13,341 nucleotides of DNA from assembly GCA_937877125.1 (NCBI GenBank), contig CALEFQ010000105.1:1-13341 (forward strand), given 5' to 3'. The position numbers and the translations under genes were made by a program. Below the pieces are notes generated by a model. It made no database searches and was not told the DNA's origin. It saw nothing but the letters and a program-made list of their open reading frames with translations. Positions 5,951-12,960 of the stretch are shown in pieces; the first letter of the stretch is position 1; the number at the start of each line of letters is the position of its first letter. Source of the DNA: an uncultured bacterium. Its GTDB lineage: Bacteria; Patescibacteriota; CALEFQ01.

Positions 5951-6067
5951 AAAATTTAAAGTGCAAAATTAAAAATTTAAAAGAAATTTAAAGGCAAAAA
6001 TTTAAAACTGGGCTTTTAATTTTTCGGCTTGATATTTCTTTTTAGCTTTAAGCTTTTATTTTTTAAC
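5951..6067. repeat. A/T-rich heptamer region upstream of the M50 protease
   Basis: The gap 5868-6111 holds the rpmB promoter, then a low-complexity stretch. Five 7-mers of form AAAANNN run in register from 5951 to 5985, followed by looser copies. From about 6013 the strand turns to T-rich words (CTTTTAATTTTT and similar) ending in TTTTTTAAC at 6067, an imperfect inverted counterpart to GTTAAAA at 5948. I see no reading frame or RNA gene here. Confidence 0.55.
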
Positions 6068-6075
6068 ATTCTCTC

Positions 6076-6106
6076 TTGAAATATCTCCCAAACCAGCTAG
6101 TATAAG
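6076..6106 (+). promoter_or_regulatory. Possible promoter of the M50 protease gene
   Basis: -10-like TATAAG (6101-6106) with TTGAAA (6076-6081) at a long 19-nt spacing. The expected start, about 6112-6114, coincides with the ATG at 6112, so the message would be leaderless. No Shine-Dalgarno is present, which fits. Confidence 0.4.
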
Positions 6107-6111
6107 ATCAT

Positions 6112-6738
6112 ATGCTTTTCGATTTACTCTTCTCTTCACCAATGGTGGCGCTGGCCTGGATCGTGGCCATGGTTATTTCCATTTCACTGCACGAGTTTGC
6201 GCACGCTTGGATGGCGTATTCGCTTGGTGACAACACGGCGCGCGACCTGGGACGGTTGACGGTCAATCCGCTCAAACATCTTGATCCGATCGGGACGCTG
6301 CTTTTGGTTTTTGCCGGTTTCGGCTGGGGACGTCCCGTGCCGTTCAATCCTTATAATCTAAAATATCAGCGCTGGGGGCCGGCTTTTGTTTCTTTGGCCG
6401 GTCCGCTGATGAACATTGTCCTGGCTTTTATTTTTGCGTTGCTCTTGAAAGTAGTCGTCAGTTACAGCGCCTTGCCGTTTGAAAATGGCCTGGTTCAATT
6501 GCTCAATGCCATGATTATCATCAACGTCGTTTTAGCGGCGTTTAATCTGATACCGATCCCGCCCTTGGACGGATCAAAAATTTTGTACGCTTTCCTGCCG
6601 GCGCGCGCGCTCGGGGCGGTGATGGCGTTTGAACGCTGGGGTTCTTATTTATTAATTTTCGTGGTAATTTTTGCCGGCTCGCTTTTCGGTGCGTTTTTTA
6701 ACACGGTGGTGCAGTGGGTCTATGGCTTAATATTCTAA
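6112..6738 (+). CDS. M50 family site-2-type membrane metalloprotease
   Basis: A 208-residue polytopic membrane protein. The zinc motif HEFAH (residues 27-31) lies in the first membrane segment, and the third ligand is in [10 protein letters not shown] (145-154, D153), the paired signature of M50B peptidases. Hydrophobic segments are seen around residues 10-35, 55-70, 95-120, 130-160 and 175-200. There is no PDZ domain, so it is the short form found in many bacteria, distinct from RseP. It would cut within membrane segments; the substrate cannot be told from sequence. Its stop codon TAA is also the first three bases of a heptamer array, so the repeat begins exactly at the gene end. The hydrolase gene follows 100 nt later, probably as a separate unit given the hairpin in between. 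Confidence 0.9.
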   Translation: MLFDLLFSSPMVALAWIVAMVISISLHEFAHAWMAYSLGDNTARDLGRLTVNPLKHLDPIGTLLLVFAGFGWGRPVPFNPYNLKYQRWGPAFVSLAGPLMNIVLAFIFALLLKVVVSYSALPFENGLVQLLNAMIIINVVLAAFNLIPIPPLDGSKILYAFLPARALGAVMAFERWGSYLLIFVVIFAGSLFGAFFNTVVQWVYGLIF

Positions 6739-6830
6739 GATTTAAGATATAAGAAATAAGATCTAAGAATCCTGAACTCACCTCCTCGTATCTTAGGCCT
6801 TGTATCTTAAATCTTAGATCTTAATTTTTT
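6736..6830. repeat. TAAGANN heptamer array with inverted partner and T run
   Basis: Five perfect in-register units of TAAGANN fill 6736-6770. The opposite words (NNTCTTA) occur in register at 6789-6795, 6803-6809, 6810-6816 and 6817-6823, with one degenerate unit between the first two. CTAAGATTTAAGATATAAG (6735-6753) pairs with 6799-6817 at 18 of 19 positions, and AAGATCTAAGA (6758-6768) is a perfect inverse of 6812-6822. A six-T run (6825-6830) follows, so on the plus strand the structure could act as a terminator between the protease and hydrolase genes. Confidence 0.8.
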
Positions 6831-6838
6831 AGGTTCTT

Positions 6839-7648
6839 ATGTCCGAAATTAGGCGGACTCGTTTCGCCCGAGATATAGTGGCTGAATTTTTACCTCCCGC
6901 CGCTCCGCCGCCTGCCGATTCGGCGGGGCGGGCTGCAGGAGGCCGGACTCCCCTAAAGCCTCCCCGGAAAGTGATTATTTTTTGCGGGGGCATGCCGAGC
7001 GTCCCAAAAAAAGACGCTCTGTTGCGGCGTTTTTCCGCTAAAGGGTATTGGGTTTTCTTGCCGCGTTATCGCGGTTCCTGGGAGAGTGGGGGAGAATTTT
7101 TGAAGATTTCTCCGCATCAAGACATTTTGGATATCATTGATCAGTTGCCGCTCGGCTTTCACGATCTTTTTAGCGGTGAAAAAATAAAAATCAAGCCCGA
7201 AAAATTATTCGTGATCGGCAATAGTTTCGGCGGGCCGGCCGCGCTGCTAGTTTCCGGTGATCGGCGTGTCACGAAGGTGGTGGCTATTTCGCCGGTGATT
7301 GATTGGCGTTATCCTAGCCGGGACGAACCGCCGGAAAAATTAGTGCCTTTCGTGCGTGAGGCTTTCGGGGCGGGCTATCGCGGCTGGGAAAAACATTGGC
7401 GAAAACTTTTCACCGGGAAGTTTTATAATCCCATAAATAATATCAGCCGGGTCTCGGGCCGAAAAATTTTGATCATTCATGCCCAAGATGATCATGTGTG
7501 CTCGATCATCCCGGTCCGGAAATTCTCGCGTCTCACTTGTTGCCGGCAGGTCATTTTGAAGCGGGGTGGGCATCTGGGAGCCTCGGTTTTGATTAGGCGC
7601 CAGGAGATTCATAAAAAAGTCATATCTTTTCTCAAATCTAAGCCTTAG
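6839..7648 (+). CDS. Alpha/beta hydrolase (S9/dienelactone-hydrolase-like)
   Basis: A 269-residue hydrolase, probably cytosolic. The fold markers in order are VIIFCGGMPSVPKK (first strand and oxyanion region), LPRYRGSWESGGEF, nucleophile elbow GNSFGG with Ser129, HAQDDHV supplying the acid (Asp217 or Asp218), and GGHLG with His245. The Ser-Asp-His triad is therefore complete. The substrate is unknown; relatives include acyl-peptide hydrolases and carboxylesterases. ATG 6839 has AGG five nt upstream. Residues 19-35 (PPAAPPPADSAGRAAGG) are encoded by a GC-rich palindromic insert unlike the rest of the gene and replace a short linker before the first strand. Heptamer arrays of the same TCTTA type flank the gene on both sides. 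Confidence 0.82.
   Translation: MSEIRRTRFARDIVAEFLPPAAPPPADSAGRAAGGRTPLKPPRKVIIFCGGMPSVPKKDALLRRFSAKGYWVFLPRYRGSWESGGEFLKISPHQDILDIIDQLPLGFHDLFSGEKIKIKPEKLFVIGNSFGGPAALLVSGDRRVTKVVAISPVIDWRYPSRDEPPEKLVPFVREAFGAGYRGWEKHWRKLFTGKFYNPINNISRVSGRKILIIHAQDDHVCSIIPVRKFSRLTCCRQVILKRGGHLGASVLIRRQEIHKKVISFLKSKP
6893..6942. repeat. GC-rich palindromic insert inside the hydrolase frame
   Basis: About 50 bp of C/G-rich sequence. The core GCCG-ATT-CGGC (6917-6927) extends by paired CCGCC and GGGCGG with one bulged G. Outer CCTCC (6893-6897) faces GGAGG (6938-6942). It is in frame and encodes 17 Ala/Pro/Gly-rich residues just before the first beta strand. It looks like a mobile palindrome of the kind known from Rickettsia palindromic elements, though I cannot link it to a named family. 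Confidence 0.5.
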
Positions 7649-7674
7649 CCCTGGTCCCAAGCTCTCTTTTTATA

Positions 7675-7702
7675 TAGCTTATACCTTAAATCTTACATCT
7701 TA
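7675..7702. repeat. NNNCTTA heptamer array before the rpsL promoter
   Basis: Four in-register 7-mers (TAGCTTA, TACCTTA, AATCTTA, CATCTTA) fill 7675-7702. They share the TCTTA core with the array on the other side of the hydrolase gene. There is no clear inverted partner except a short TCTAAGCCTTAG stretch at the hydrolase 3' end. Confidence 0.65.
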
Positions 7703-7711
7703 ATTAGCCCC

Positions 7712-7740
7712 TTGACGGTCTAAAACTCTTTTGTTAAACT
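7712..7740 (+). promoter_or_regulatory. rpsL promoter
   Basis: -35 TTGACG (7712-7717), 17-nt spacer, -10 TAAACT (7735-7740) preceded by TGT. The predicted start is near 7747, leaving a leader of about 34 nt before rpsL. Both hexamers and the spacing are identical to the second tuf promoter at 10971-10999. Confidence 0.7.
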
Positions 7741-7780
7741 AGGCCACATCTGCTGATTATTCACAGTGGGAAGTATTTTT

Positions 7781-8221
7781 ATGCCAACAATCAATCAATT
7801 GGTCCGCAAGGGCCGCAAGAAAATTAAGCACAAATCGACGGTTCCGGCTCTCCAGACCCAGTTTAATCATAACAAAAACCGTTCCGTTAAGCTGAAGAAA
7901 GGTAGTCCCTTCAAGCGTGGCGTCGCTATTAAAGTTTCAACGACTACCCCCAAAAAACCGAATTCGGCTTTGCGGAAAATTTGCCGTGTCCGCTTGAATA
8001 ACGGCATGGAAGTTACTGCTTATATTCCGGGGGAAGGCCACAACCTCCAGGAACATTCGATCGTGGTGATCCGTGGCGGTCGTGTCAAAGACTTGCCCGG
8101 TGTTCGTTACCATGTGGTTCGCGGACGCTTGGATACAGCCGGGGTCGAAGGTCGCAATCGCGGACGATCGAAATACGGCACGAAGCACGGCAGCGGAGCT
8201 AAGAAGGAAGCAGCTAAATAA
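7781..8221 (+). CDS. rpsL: Small ribosomal subunit protein uS12
   Basis: A 146-residue protein of the decoding centre. Family blocks: [59 protein letters not shown] and RSKYGTKH. Both lysines tied to streptomycin response (in PKKPNSA and RVKDLPG) are wild type. It is longer than the 124-residue E. coli form because of an insert of about 14 residues before FKRGV ([15 protein letters not shown]), as in Gram-positive uS12, and a Lys/Ala-rich C-terminal tail. ATG 7781 is preferred to GTG 7766 by homology; GGAAG lies 7 nt upstream. It is the first gene of a str-type operon, with rpsG, fusA and tuf in the usual order after it. Confidence 0.97.
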   Translation: MPTINQLVRKGRKKIKHKSTVPALQTQFNHNKNRSVKLKKGSPFKRGVAIKVSTTTPKKPNSALRKICRVRLNNGMEVTAYIPGEGHNLQEHSIVVIRGGRVKDLPGVRYHVVRGRLDTAGVEGRNRGRSKYGTKHGSGAKKEAAK

Positions 8222-8229
8222 TTTATCAG

Positions 8230-8292
8230 GTCTTTCGTCTTTGGTCTTTAGTCTTTTGACTAAAACAAGGGCTAAAGACTAATGACTAATGA
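8230..8292. repeat. GTCTTTN heptamer array between rpsL and rpsG
   Basis: Four perfect units GTCTTTN (8230-8257) are followed by GACTAAA (8258-8264). CTAAAGA, CTAATGA and CTAATGA then run in register (8272-8292), the approximate reverse complement. TTTAGTC next to GACTAAA also allows a short hairpin at 8248-8264. The array ends 6 nt before the rpsG ATG, so any hairpin would sit at its ribosome-binding region; no Shine-Dalgarno is present. Confidence 0.75.
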
Positions 8293-8298
8293 TTACTT

Positions 8299-8766
8299 AT
8301 GCGCAGAGCTCGAGCAAAACGACGTAAAATTACCCCCGACCCAATTTTCAACAGCGTAATTGTGGCCAAGTTTATTAATGCGGTAATGCAGTGCGGCAAA
8401 AAAAGTATTGCTCAAGGGATTGTTTACCGGTCTTTTGATATCATCAAAGCGAAAGCAAAAAAAGATCCTCTGGAAATTTTTGAAAAAGCCGTCCAGAACG
8501 TCGGTCCGTTGCTGGAAGTCAAGGGCCAGAGAATCGGTGGCGCTAATTACCAGATTCCTCACGAAGTTCGGGGACACCGTCGCCAAGCTTTGGCTTTTCG
8601 GTGGATTATCGCGGCCGCTGACGCCCGCAAGGGGCATTCGATGGAAGAGAAATTATCGGCAGAAATCATGGATGCGGCCCAGAAAGAAGGCGGCGCGATC
8701 CGCAAGCGTGACATGGTACACAAAATGGCGGATGCCAATAAAGCGTTTGCGCACTTTGCCCAATAA
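8299..8766 (+). CDS. rpsG: Small ribosomal subunit protein uS7
   Basis: A 155-residue primary 16S rRNA-binding protein that organises the head of the small subunit. Recognised by MRRARAKRRKITPDPIFNS, IVYRSFDIIKAK, VGPLLEVKGQRIGGANYQIP, EVRGHRRQALAFRWI and the C-terminal RKRDMVHKMADANKAFAHF. The length is normal. It lies 77 nt after rpsL, an unusually long gap for this pair, filled by a heptamer array; the next gap, to fusA, is similar. In E. coli uS7 represses its own operon through the rpsL-rpsG gap. Whether the repeat takes part in such control here is open. Confidence 0.97.
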   Translation: MRRARAKRRKITPDPIFNSVIVAKFINAVMQCGKKSIAQGIVYRSFDIIKAKAKKDPLEIFEKAVQNVGPLLEVKGQRIGGANYQIPHEVRGHRRQALAFRWIIAAADARKGHSMEEKLSAEIMDAAQKEGGAIRKRDMVHKMADANKAFAHFAQ

Positions 8767-8771
8767 AGTAG

Positions 8772-8828
8772 TCATTGTTCTCTAGTCTTTAGTCTTTAGC
8801 CAGAGACCAAAGACGAACAGACTAAAGA
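8772..8828. repeat. TCTTTAG heptamer array between rpsG and fusA
   Basis: Units TCATTGT, TCTCTAG, TCTTTAG and TCTTTAG run in register from 8772 to 8799. They meet the opposite words CCAGAGA, CCAAAGA and CGAACAG (8800-8820) with no gap, and CTAAAGA follows one base out of register (8822-8828). The consensus is the same as in the rpsL-rpsG gap, so the two arrays are related. The junction forms a hairpin with almost no loop. Confidence 0.75.
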
Positions 8829-8842
8829 CCCATTATATAAAA

Positions 8843-10921
8843 ATGCCCAGAGAATACTCATTAGAAAACACACGCAATATCGGTATTATCGCTCACATTG
8901 ACGCAGGAAAAACCACTGTTTCGGAGCGAATTTTGTATTACACCGGAAAAAAGCACAAGATTGGCGAAGTGCACGAGGGGGAAGCGGAGATGGATTGGAT
9001 GGACCAGGAACGCGAACGCGGTATCACTATTACCTCGGCCGCCACGACGTGTTTTTGGAAAGGAATTCGCATCAACCTGATTGATACTCCGGGGCATGTT
9101 GATTTCACGGCAGAAGTCGAGCGATCCCTCCGGGTACTAGACGGCGGCGTCGTGGTTTTTGACGGCGTGGCCGGTGTCGAGCCCCAGTCGGAGACGGTTT
9201 GGCGCCAAGCTGACAAATACAAAGTGCCGCGGATTTGTTTTATCAATAAACTTGACCGCACCGGTGCGAATTTTGAGGCGGATGTGGCTTCTATCCATGA
9301 CCGGCTGACCGACAATGCGATCCCGGTTCAGATTCCTATCGGCATTGAAGATTCTTTGGAAGGGATTGTTGATTTGATCGAACAGAAAGAAGTCATATTT
9401 TCCGGCGGCATGGGCAAGGACGTCAAAGAACAACCGATTCGTGACGGCTTGAAAGAAGAGGTCAAAAAATGGCGCGAAAAATTGATTGAAAAGATTGTTG
9501 AACAGGACGATAAGCTGATGGAAGCTTATTTGGAAGGAAAGGAAGTCAGCGCTGCCGACTTAAAGAAAACTTTGCGGAAAGCAGCTTTGTCCCTGAAATT
9601 AATTCCGATTCTTTGCGGGTCGGCTCTGAAGAACAAAGGCGTCCAGGCGATGTTGGATGCGGTGGCCGATTATTTGCCGTCTCCGCTAGATGTTCCGCCG
9701 GTGGAGGGGACTGATCCCAGTGACGAAAACAAGAAACTAATCCGAAAAACCAGCGATGCCGAACCGTTTGCGGCTTTAGCTTTCAAAATTGCGACTGATC
9801 CCTATGTCGGCACGTTGACCTTTTTCCGGGTTTATTCCGGGACGCTGACAGCCGGCACGTATGTTTTGAATTCGGTCCGGGGCGGCAAAGAGCGGATCGG
9901 GCGTATTTTGCGAATGCACTCTAATAAGCGAGAAGACGTTGATACTGTTTACGCCGGTGAAATCGCGGCGGTCGTCGGTTTAAAAGATACTCGGACCGGC
10001 GATACTTTGTGCGACGAGGCCAATCCGATCAAATTAGAAAGTATCACATTCATTGAACCGGTTATTTCTATGGCTATCGAGCCGAAGACTAAAGCGGATC
10101 AGGAAAAACTCGGCATTGCCCTAAATAAGCTGTCGGTTGAAGATCCGACTTTCCGGGTAAAAACCGATGAAGAAACCGGCCAAACAATTATTTCCGGTGT
10201 CGGTGAGTTGCAACTGGAAGTTTTAGTGGAACGGATGAGGCGGGAATTCAAGGTGGAAGCCAATGTGGGAAAACCGCAGGTAGCTTACAAAGAAACGATC
10301 AAAAAATCTGTCGAAGCGGAAGGCAAATATATTAAGCAGACCGGCGGTCGCGGCCAATACGGACATGTCTGGTTGAAGTTAGAGCCTCGCGAGAGGGGCA
10401 AGGGTTTCGAATTCCTGGATGAGGTCAAAGGTGGCGTCGTGCCCCAGGAATATATTGCCCCGGTTGGCAAAGGGGTGAAAGAAGCGATGGACAACGGAGT
10501 CATTGCGGGTTATCCCGTGATTGATGTCAGCGTCACGATTTTTGACGGATCTTACCATGAAGTCGATTCTTCCGAAGCGGCGTTTAAGGTGGCCGGTTCC
10601 AAAGCTTTGAAAGAAGGCGTGCGCAAAGCCGACCCGGTTTTGCTGGAGCCGATCATGGCGCTAGAAGTCATCTGTCCGGATAACTATATGGGTGATGTTG
10701 TCGGCGATTTAAACTCGAAGCGCGCTCAGATCGAGCAGATAAATGATCGCGGTAAATTGAAAGTGATTGACGCCAAGGTTCCCTTGGCTGAGATGTTTGG
10801 TTATACCACCACCTTGCGGTCTTTGACTCAGGGACGCGGCGTGCCCAATATGCAATTCGATCATTATGCCGAAGTTCCGCCGAATATCGCCCGCCAAATT
10901 ACGGGAGAAGAGAAGAAATAA
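8843..10921 (+). CDS. fusA: Elongation factor G
   Basis: A 692-residue translational GTPase that moves tRNA and mRNA through the ribosome and helps recycle it. The G-domain is complete: AHIDAGKTT (17-25), RGITI (59-63), DTPGH (81-85), NKLD (135-138, where Met is commoner than Leu) and GSALKNKG for the last G motif. Domain II starts near residue 300 ([15 protein letters not shown]). Domain IV has [15 protein letters not shown], and the C-terminus has [13 protein letters not shown] and [14 protein letters not shown] as usual. Length and domain order are normal. No Shine-Dalgarno precedes ATG 8843; the upstream stretch is A/T-rich (ATTATATAAAA). It is preceded by rpsG and followed by tuf with its own promoters. 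Confidence 0.98.
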   Translation: MPREYSLENTRNIGIIAHIDAGKTTVSERILYYTGKKHKIGEVHEGEAEMDWMDQERERGITITSAATTCFWKGIRINLIDTPGHVDFTAEVERSLRVLDGGVVVFDGVAGVEPQSETVWRQADKYKVPRICFINKLDRTGANFEADVASIHDRLTDNAIPVQIPIGIEDSLEGIVDLIEQKEVIFSGGMGKDVKEQPIRDGLKEEVKKWREKLIEKIVEQDDKLMEAYLEGKEVSAADLKKTLRKAALSLKLIPILCGSALKNKGVQAMLDAVADYLPSPLDVPPVEGTDPSDENKKLIRKTSDAEPFAALAFKIATDPYVGTLTFFRVYSGTLTAGTYVLNSVRGGKERIGRILRMHSNKREDVDTVYAGEIAAVVGLKDTRTGDTLCDEANPIKLESITFIEPVISMAIEPKTKADQEKLGIALNKLSVEDPTFRVKTDEETGQTIISGVGELQLEVLVERMRREFKVEANVGKPQVAYKETIKKSVEAEGKYIKQTGGRGQYGHVWLKLEPRERGKGFEFLDEVKGGVVPQEYIAPVGKGVKEAMDNGVIAGYPVIDVSVTIFDGSYHEVDSSEAAFKVAGSKALKEGVRKADPVLLEPIMALEVICPDNYMGDVVGDLNSKRAQIEQINDRGKLKVIDAKVPLAEMFGYTTTLRSLTQGRGVPNMQFDHYAEVPPNIARQITGEEKK

Positions 10922-10929
10922 GAAGTTTC

Positions 10930-10958
10930 TTGCCTAACAGCGAAAAGTCCTTTATAAT
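10930..10958 (+). promoter_or_regulatory. tuf promoter 1
   Basis: -35 TTGCCT (10930-10935), 17-nt spacer, perfect -10 TATAAT (10953-10958). It begins only 9 nt after the fusA stop. The start would be near 10965, giving a leader of about 140 nt. Confidence 0.65.
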
Positions 10959-10970
10959 AGTTTCCAGCTC

Positions 10971-10999
10971 TTGACGCCGGTCGATAAGGCTGTTAAACT
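10971..10999 (+). promoter_or_regulatory. tuf promoter 2, rpsL-like
   Basis: -35 TTGACG (10971-10976), 17-nt spacer, -10 TAAACT (10994-10999) preceded by TGT. It has the same hexamers and spacing as the rpsL promoter. The start would be near 11006, giving a leader of about 100 nt. Confidence 0.65.
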
Positions 11000-11068
11000 C
11001 TGTAATTGCCAAGGAATTTAGCAAGTTTGTTGTTTTAGCGTAGATTTAATTATTTAAAAGTTTCTAAT

Positions 11069-11092
11069 TCACCGCGTGGGTAATTGCGGTGA
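11069..11092 (+). promoter_or_regulatory. Hairpin in the tuf leader
   Basis: TCACCGC (11069-11075) pairs with GCGGTGA (11086-11092), 7 bp with a 10-nt loop, ending 13 nt before the tuf ATG. The GGTGA in its right arm is the nearest thing to a ribosome site. Role unknown. Confidence 0.45.
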
Positions 11093-11105
11093 CAAAATCA
11101 TTACC

Positions 11106-12314
11106 ATGGCGGAAGAAAAAGCTAAATTTGACCGATCCAAACCCCATCTCAATGTTGGGACGATTGGTCATGTCGATCACGGTAAGACTACTTTGACCGC
11201 GGCAATTACAACTTGCTTGGCGGCTCAAGGTTTAGCGAAAGCTCGGCCGTTTGACACGATTGACAACGCTCCGGAAGAAAAGGAGCGCGGTATCACTATC
11301 GCGACTTCGCACGTCGAATATGAATCGGCGAAACGGCATTACGCACACGTTGATTGTCCGGGTCATGCCGATTACATCAAAAACATGATTACGGGCGCGG
11401 CCCAAATGGACGGCGCGATTTTGGTTGTGTCCGCCGCGGACGGCGCGATGCCCCAGACCAAAGAACATATCTTGCTGGCGCGCCAAGTCGGTGTGCCTTC
11501 AATTGTTGTTTTCTTGAACAAGGTTGATACGGTTGATGATCCGGAATTGATTGATTTAGTCGAGCAGGAAGTTCGCGAATTATTGACTAAGTATGAATTT
11601 GACGGCGAAAAAGCGGCGGTTATCCGCGGCTCCGCTCTCAAAGCCTTGGAATGCAAAGATAAAAAGCCCGAATGCGCTACTTGCAAACCGATTTTTGACC
11701 TGATTAAAGCTTTGGATGAAAAAGTTCCTGATCCGAAACGGCAAACCGATAAGCCTTTGCTCATGCCGATTGAAGACATCTTCACCATCGAAGGCCGCGG
11801 CACGGTCGTAACTGGTCGTATTGAACGCGGGATGGTCAAGTTGAATGATGAAGTGGAAATTGTCGGTTTGGGTGAGACCAAGAAGACGGTAGTGACCGGC
11901 ATCGAAATGTTCAACAAGTCCTTGGACGAAGGCTTGGCTGGCGACAATGCCGGTATTCTCTTGCGCGGCACCAAAAAAGACGAGGTGGAACGCGGCCAAG
12001 TTTTGGCCAAACCTGGTTCCATTACGCCGCACAGTGAATTCGAAGCTAAGGTTTACATCCTGACTAAGGAAGAAGGCGGACGACATACTCCTTTCTTCAA
12101 AGGTTACAAGCCCCAATTCTATATCCGCACCACTGATGTCACCGGGGAAGTTACCGCTTTGCCGGAAAAAGCTGAAATGGTTATGCCGGGCGATGACGTC
12201 AACCTGAAAATCAAATTAACTTCGGCGGTCGCCATGGAAAACGAAATGAAATTCGCTATCCGCGAAGGCGGCAAGACGGTCGGGGCTGGTTTGGTCACCA
12301 AAATCATCAAGTAA
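11106..12314 (+). CDS. tuf: Elongation factor Tu
   Basis: A 402-residue GTPase that delivers aminoacyl-tRNA to the ribosome. ATG 11106 ([22 protein letters not shown]) is preferred to GTG 11076, which would add ten unrelated residues lying in a leader hairpin. Motifs: GHVDHGKT (21-28), RGITI (61-65), DCPGH (83-87), NKVD (138-141), GSAL (175-178). After the last G motif there is an unusual stretch with three cysteines, C183-x6-C190-x2-C193, where typical EF-Tu has an acidic linker without cysteine. From memory, similar cysteine-rich inserts occur in some Patescibacteria. Domains II ([19 protein letters not shown]) and III ([23 protein letters not shown]) are normal. Two promoters precede the gene. 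Confidence 0.98.
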   Translation: MAEEKAKFDRSKPHLNVGTIGHVDHGKTTLTAAITTCLAAQGLAKARPFDTIDNAPEEKERGITIATSHVEYESAKRHYAHVDCPGHADYIKNMITGAAQMDGAILVVSAADGAMPQTKEHILLARQVGVPSIVVFLNKVDTVDDPELIDLVEQEVRELLTKYEFDGEKAAVIRGSALKALECKDKKPECATCKPIFDLIKALDEKVPDPKRQTDKPLLMPIEDIFTIEGRGTVVTGRIERGMVKLNDEVEIVGLGETKKTVVTGIEMFNKSLDEGLAGDNAGILLRGTKKDEVERGQVLAKPGSITPHSEFEAKVYILTKEEGGRHTPFFKGYKPQFYIRTTDVTGEVTALPEKAEMVMPGDDVNLKIKLTSAVAMENEMKFAIREGGKTVGAGLVTKIIK

Positions 12315-12325
12315 TTTCTTGATAC

Positions 12326-12355
12326 GAAAGAGAAGTGGGAAGTCACTTCTCTTTC
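12326..12355 (+). promoter_or_regulatory. Hairpins after tuf
   Basis: GAAAGAGAAGTG (12326-12337) pairs perfectly with CACTTCTCTTTC (12344-12355) over a 6-nt loop, 12 nt after the tuf stop. A second weaker hairpin (CCAG...CTGG, 12358-12384) follows. Neither has a T run, so they may be RNA 3'-end or processing structures instead of full terminators. I could not find a convincing promoter for rpsJ in this 137-nt gap. Confidence 0.5.
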
Positions 12356-12451
12356 TACCAGGAAGTTCCAACAAACTTTTCTGGCAGGCTTTATTGATTA
12401 AGACTTTATCGGGTAATCACTCGACAAAGTGGGACATTAAGAATCAGTCTC

Positions 12452-12787
12452 ATGGATAAGAAAGAGGTTGAAAACGAAGAGGGAAGTCAGCGCATTCGGA
12501 TCAAGATCAAGGCTTATGATCATAAGATCATTGATCAATCCGCTAAGCAGATTGTTGATACCGCTCAGCGCACCGGGGCTCAAGTTCTCGGACCGATACC
12601 TTTGCCAACCGAGAATAGCAAGTATACGGTTATTCGAGCCTCTTTTGCCCACAAGGATTCCCGCGAACAGTTTGAAATGCGGGTGCACAAGCGTTTGATT
12701 GACATTCAGCAGCCGACGGCCAAGACGATCGATTCCTTGATGAATTTGAATCTTCCCAGCGGCGTTGATGTTGAGATAAAAATGTAA
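12452..12787 (+). CDS. rpsJ: Small ribosomal subunit protein uS10
   Basis: A 111-residue protein of the small-subunit head, in E. coli also the transcription antitermination factor NusE. Family blocks: [45 protein letters not shown] and [16 protein letters not shown]. It has about ten extra acidic residues at the N-terminus ([12 protein letters not shown]) compared with E. coli; ATG 12452 is the only reasonable start. In most bacteria rpsJ is followed closely by rplC, rplD and so on. Here the gap is 173 nt and full of hairpins. No Shine-Dalgarno is seen. Confidence 0.97.
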   Translation: MDKKEVENEEGSQRIRIKIKAYDHKIIDQSAKQIVDTAQRTGAQVLGPIPLPTENSKYTVIRASFAHKDSREQFEMRVHKRLIDIQQPTAKTIDSLMNLNLPSGVDVEIKM

Positions 12788-12802
12788 CCCCGCTAGCGGG
12801 GT
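12787..12802 (+). promoter_or_regulatory. Palindromic hairpin at the rpsJ stop
   Basis: ACCCCGCTAGCGGGGT is a 16-nt perfect palindrome that begins on the last base of the rpsJ stop codon. Its stem would have six G/C-rich pairs. No T run follows. It is the first of three hairpins between rpsJ and rplC. Confidence 0.6.
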
Positions 12803-12818
12803 CCACGGATTTAAGTCC

Positions 12819-12862
12819 TCCCCACACTCAAGCTACAAATGATTACGGCTTGAGTGTGGGGA
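12819..12862 (+). promoter_or_regulatory. 15-bp hairpin between rpsJ and rplC
   Basis: TCCCCACACTCAAGC (12819-12833) pairs perfectly with GCTTGAGTGTGGGGA (12848-12862), with a 14-nt loop. No T run follows, so it is not a standard terminator. It is a candidate binding site for a ribosomal protein or an RNA-processing site. Confidence 0.6.
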
Positions 12863-12878
12863 TGATACTGAATCGGCC

Positions 12879-12947
12879 AAAAAACTGTAATTGCCTATGA
12901 TCAGGTTGCAGTTTAATGAGGTCGATCTCGGGCAATTACAGTTTTTT
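12879..12947 (+). terminator. Terminator or attenuator 13 nt before rplC
   Basis: AAAAAACTGTAATTGCC (12879-12895) pairs perfectly with 12931-12947, 17 bp, around a 35-nt loop. The right arm ends in six T. It is placed inside what should be a single ribosomal-protein operon, so partial read-through (attenuation) is likelier than a true end. The six A on the left would make it work on the opposite strand as well. Confidence 0.7.
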
Positions 12948-12960
12948 GTTTCAGATTATT

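Noticed and set aside
5386..8828. CRISPR array
   Set aside because: The units are 7 bp and tandem without spacers, and no cas genes are present.
11076..11105. GTG start for tuf
   Set aside because: It lies in a leader hairpin and adds residues not found in EF-Tu; ATG 11106 matches the family start.
11372..12116. Long minus-strand open frames inside tuf
   Set aside because: Low-complexity shadows of the EF-Tu frame.
12394..12419. Promoter for rpsJ (TTGATT ... TAATCA)
   Set aside because: The spacing is only 14 nt and both boxes are weak.
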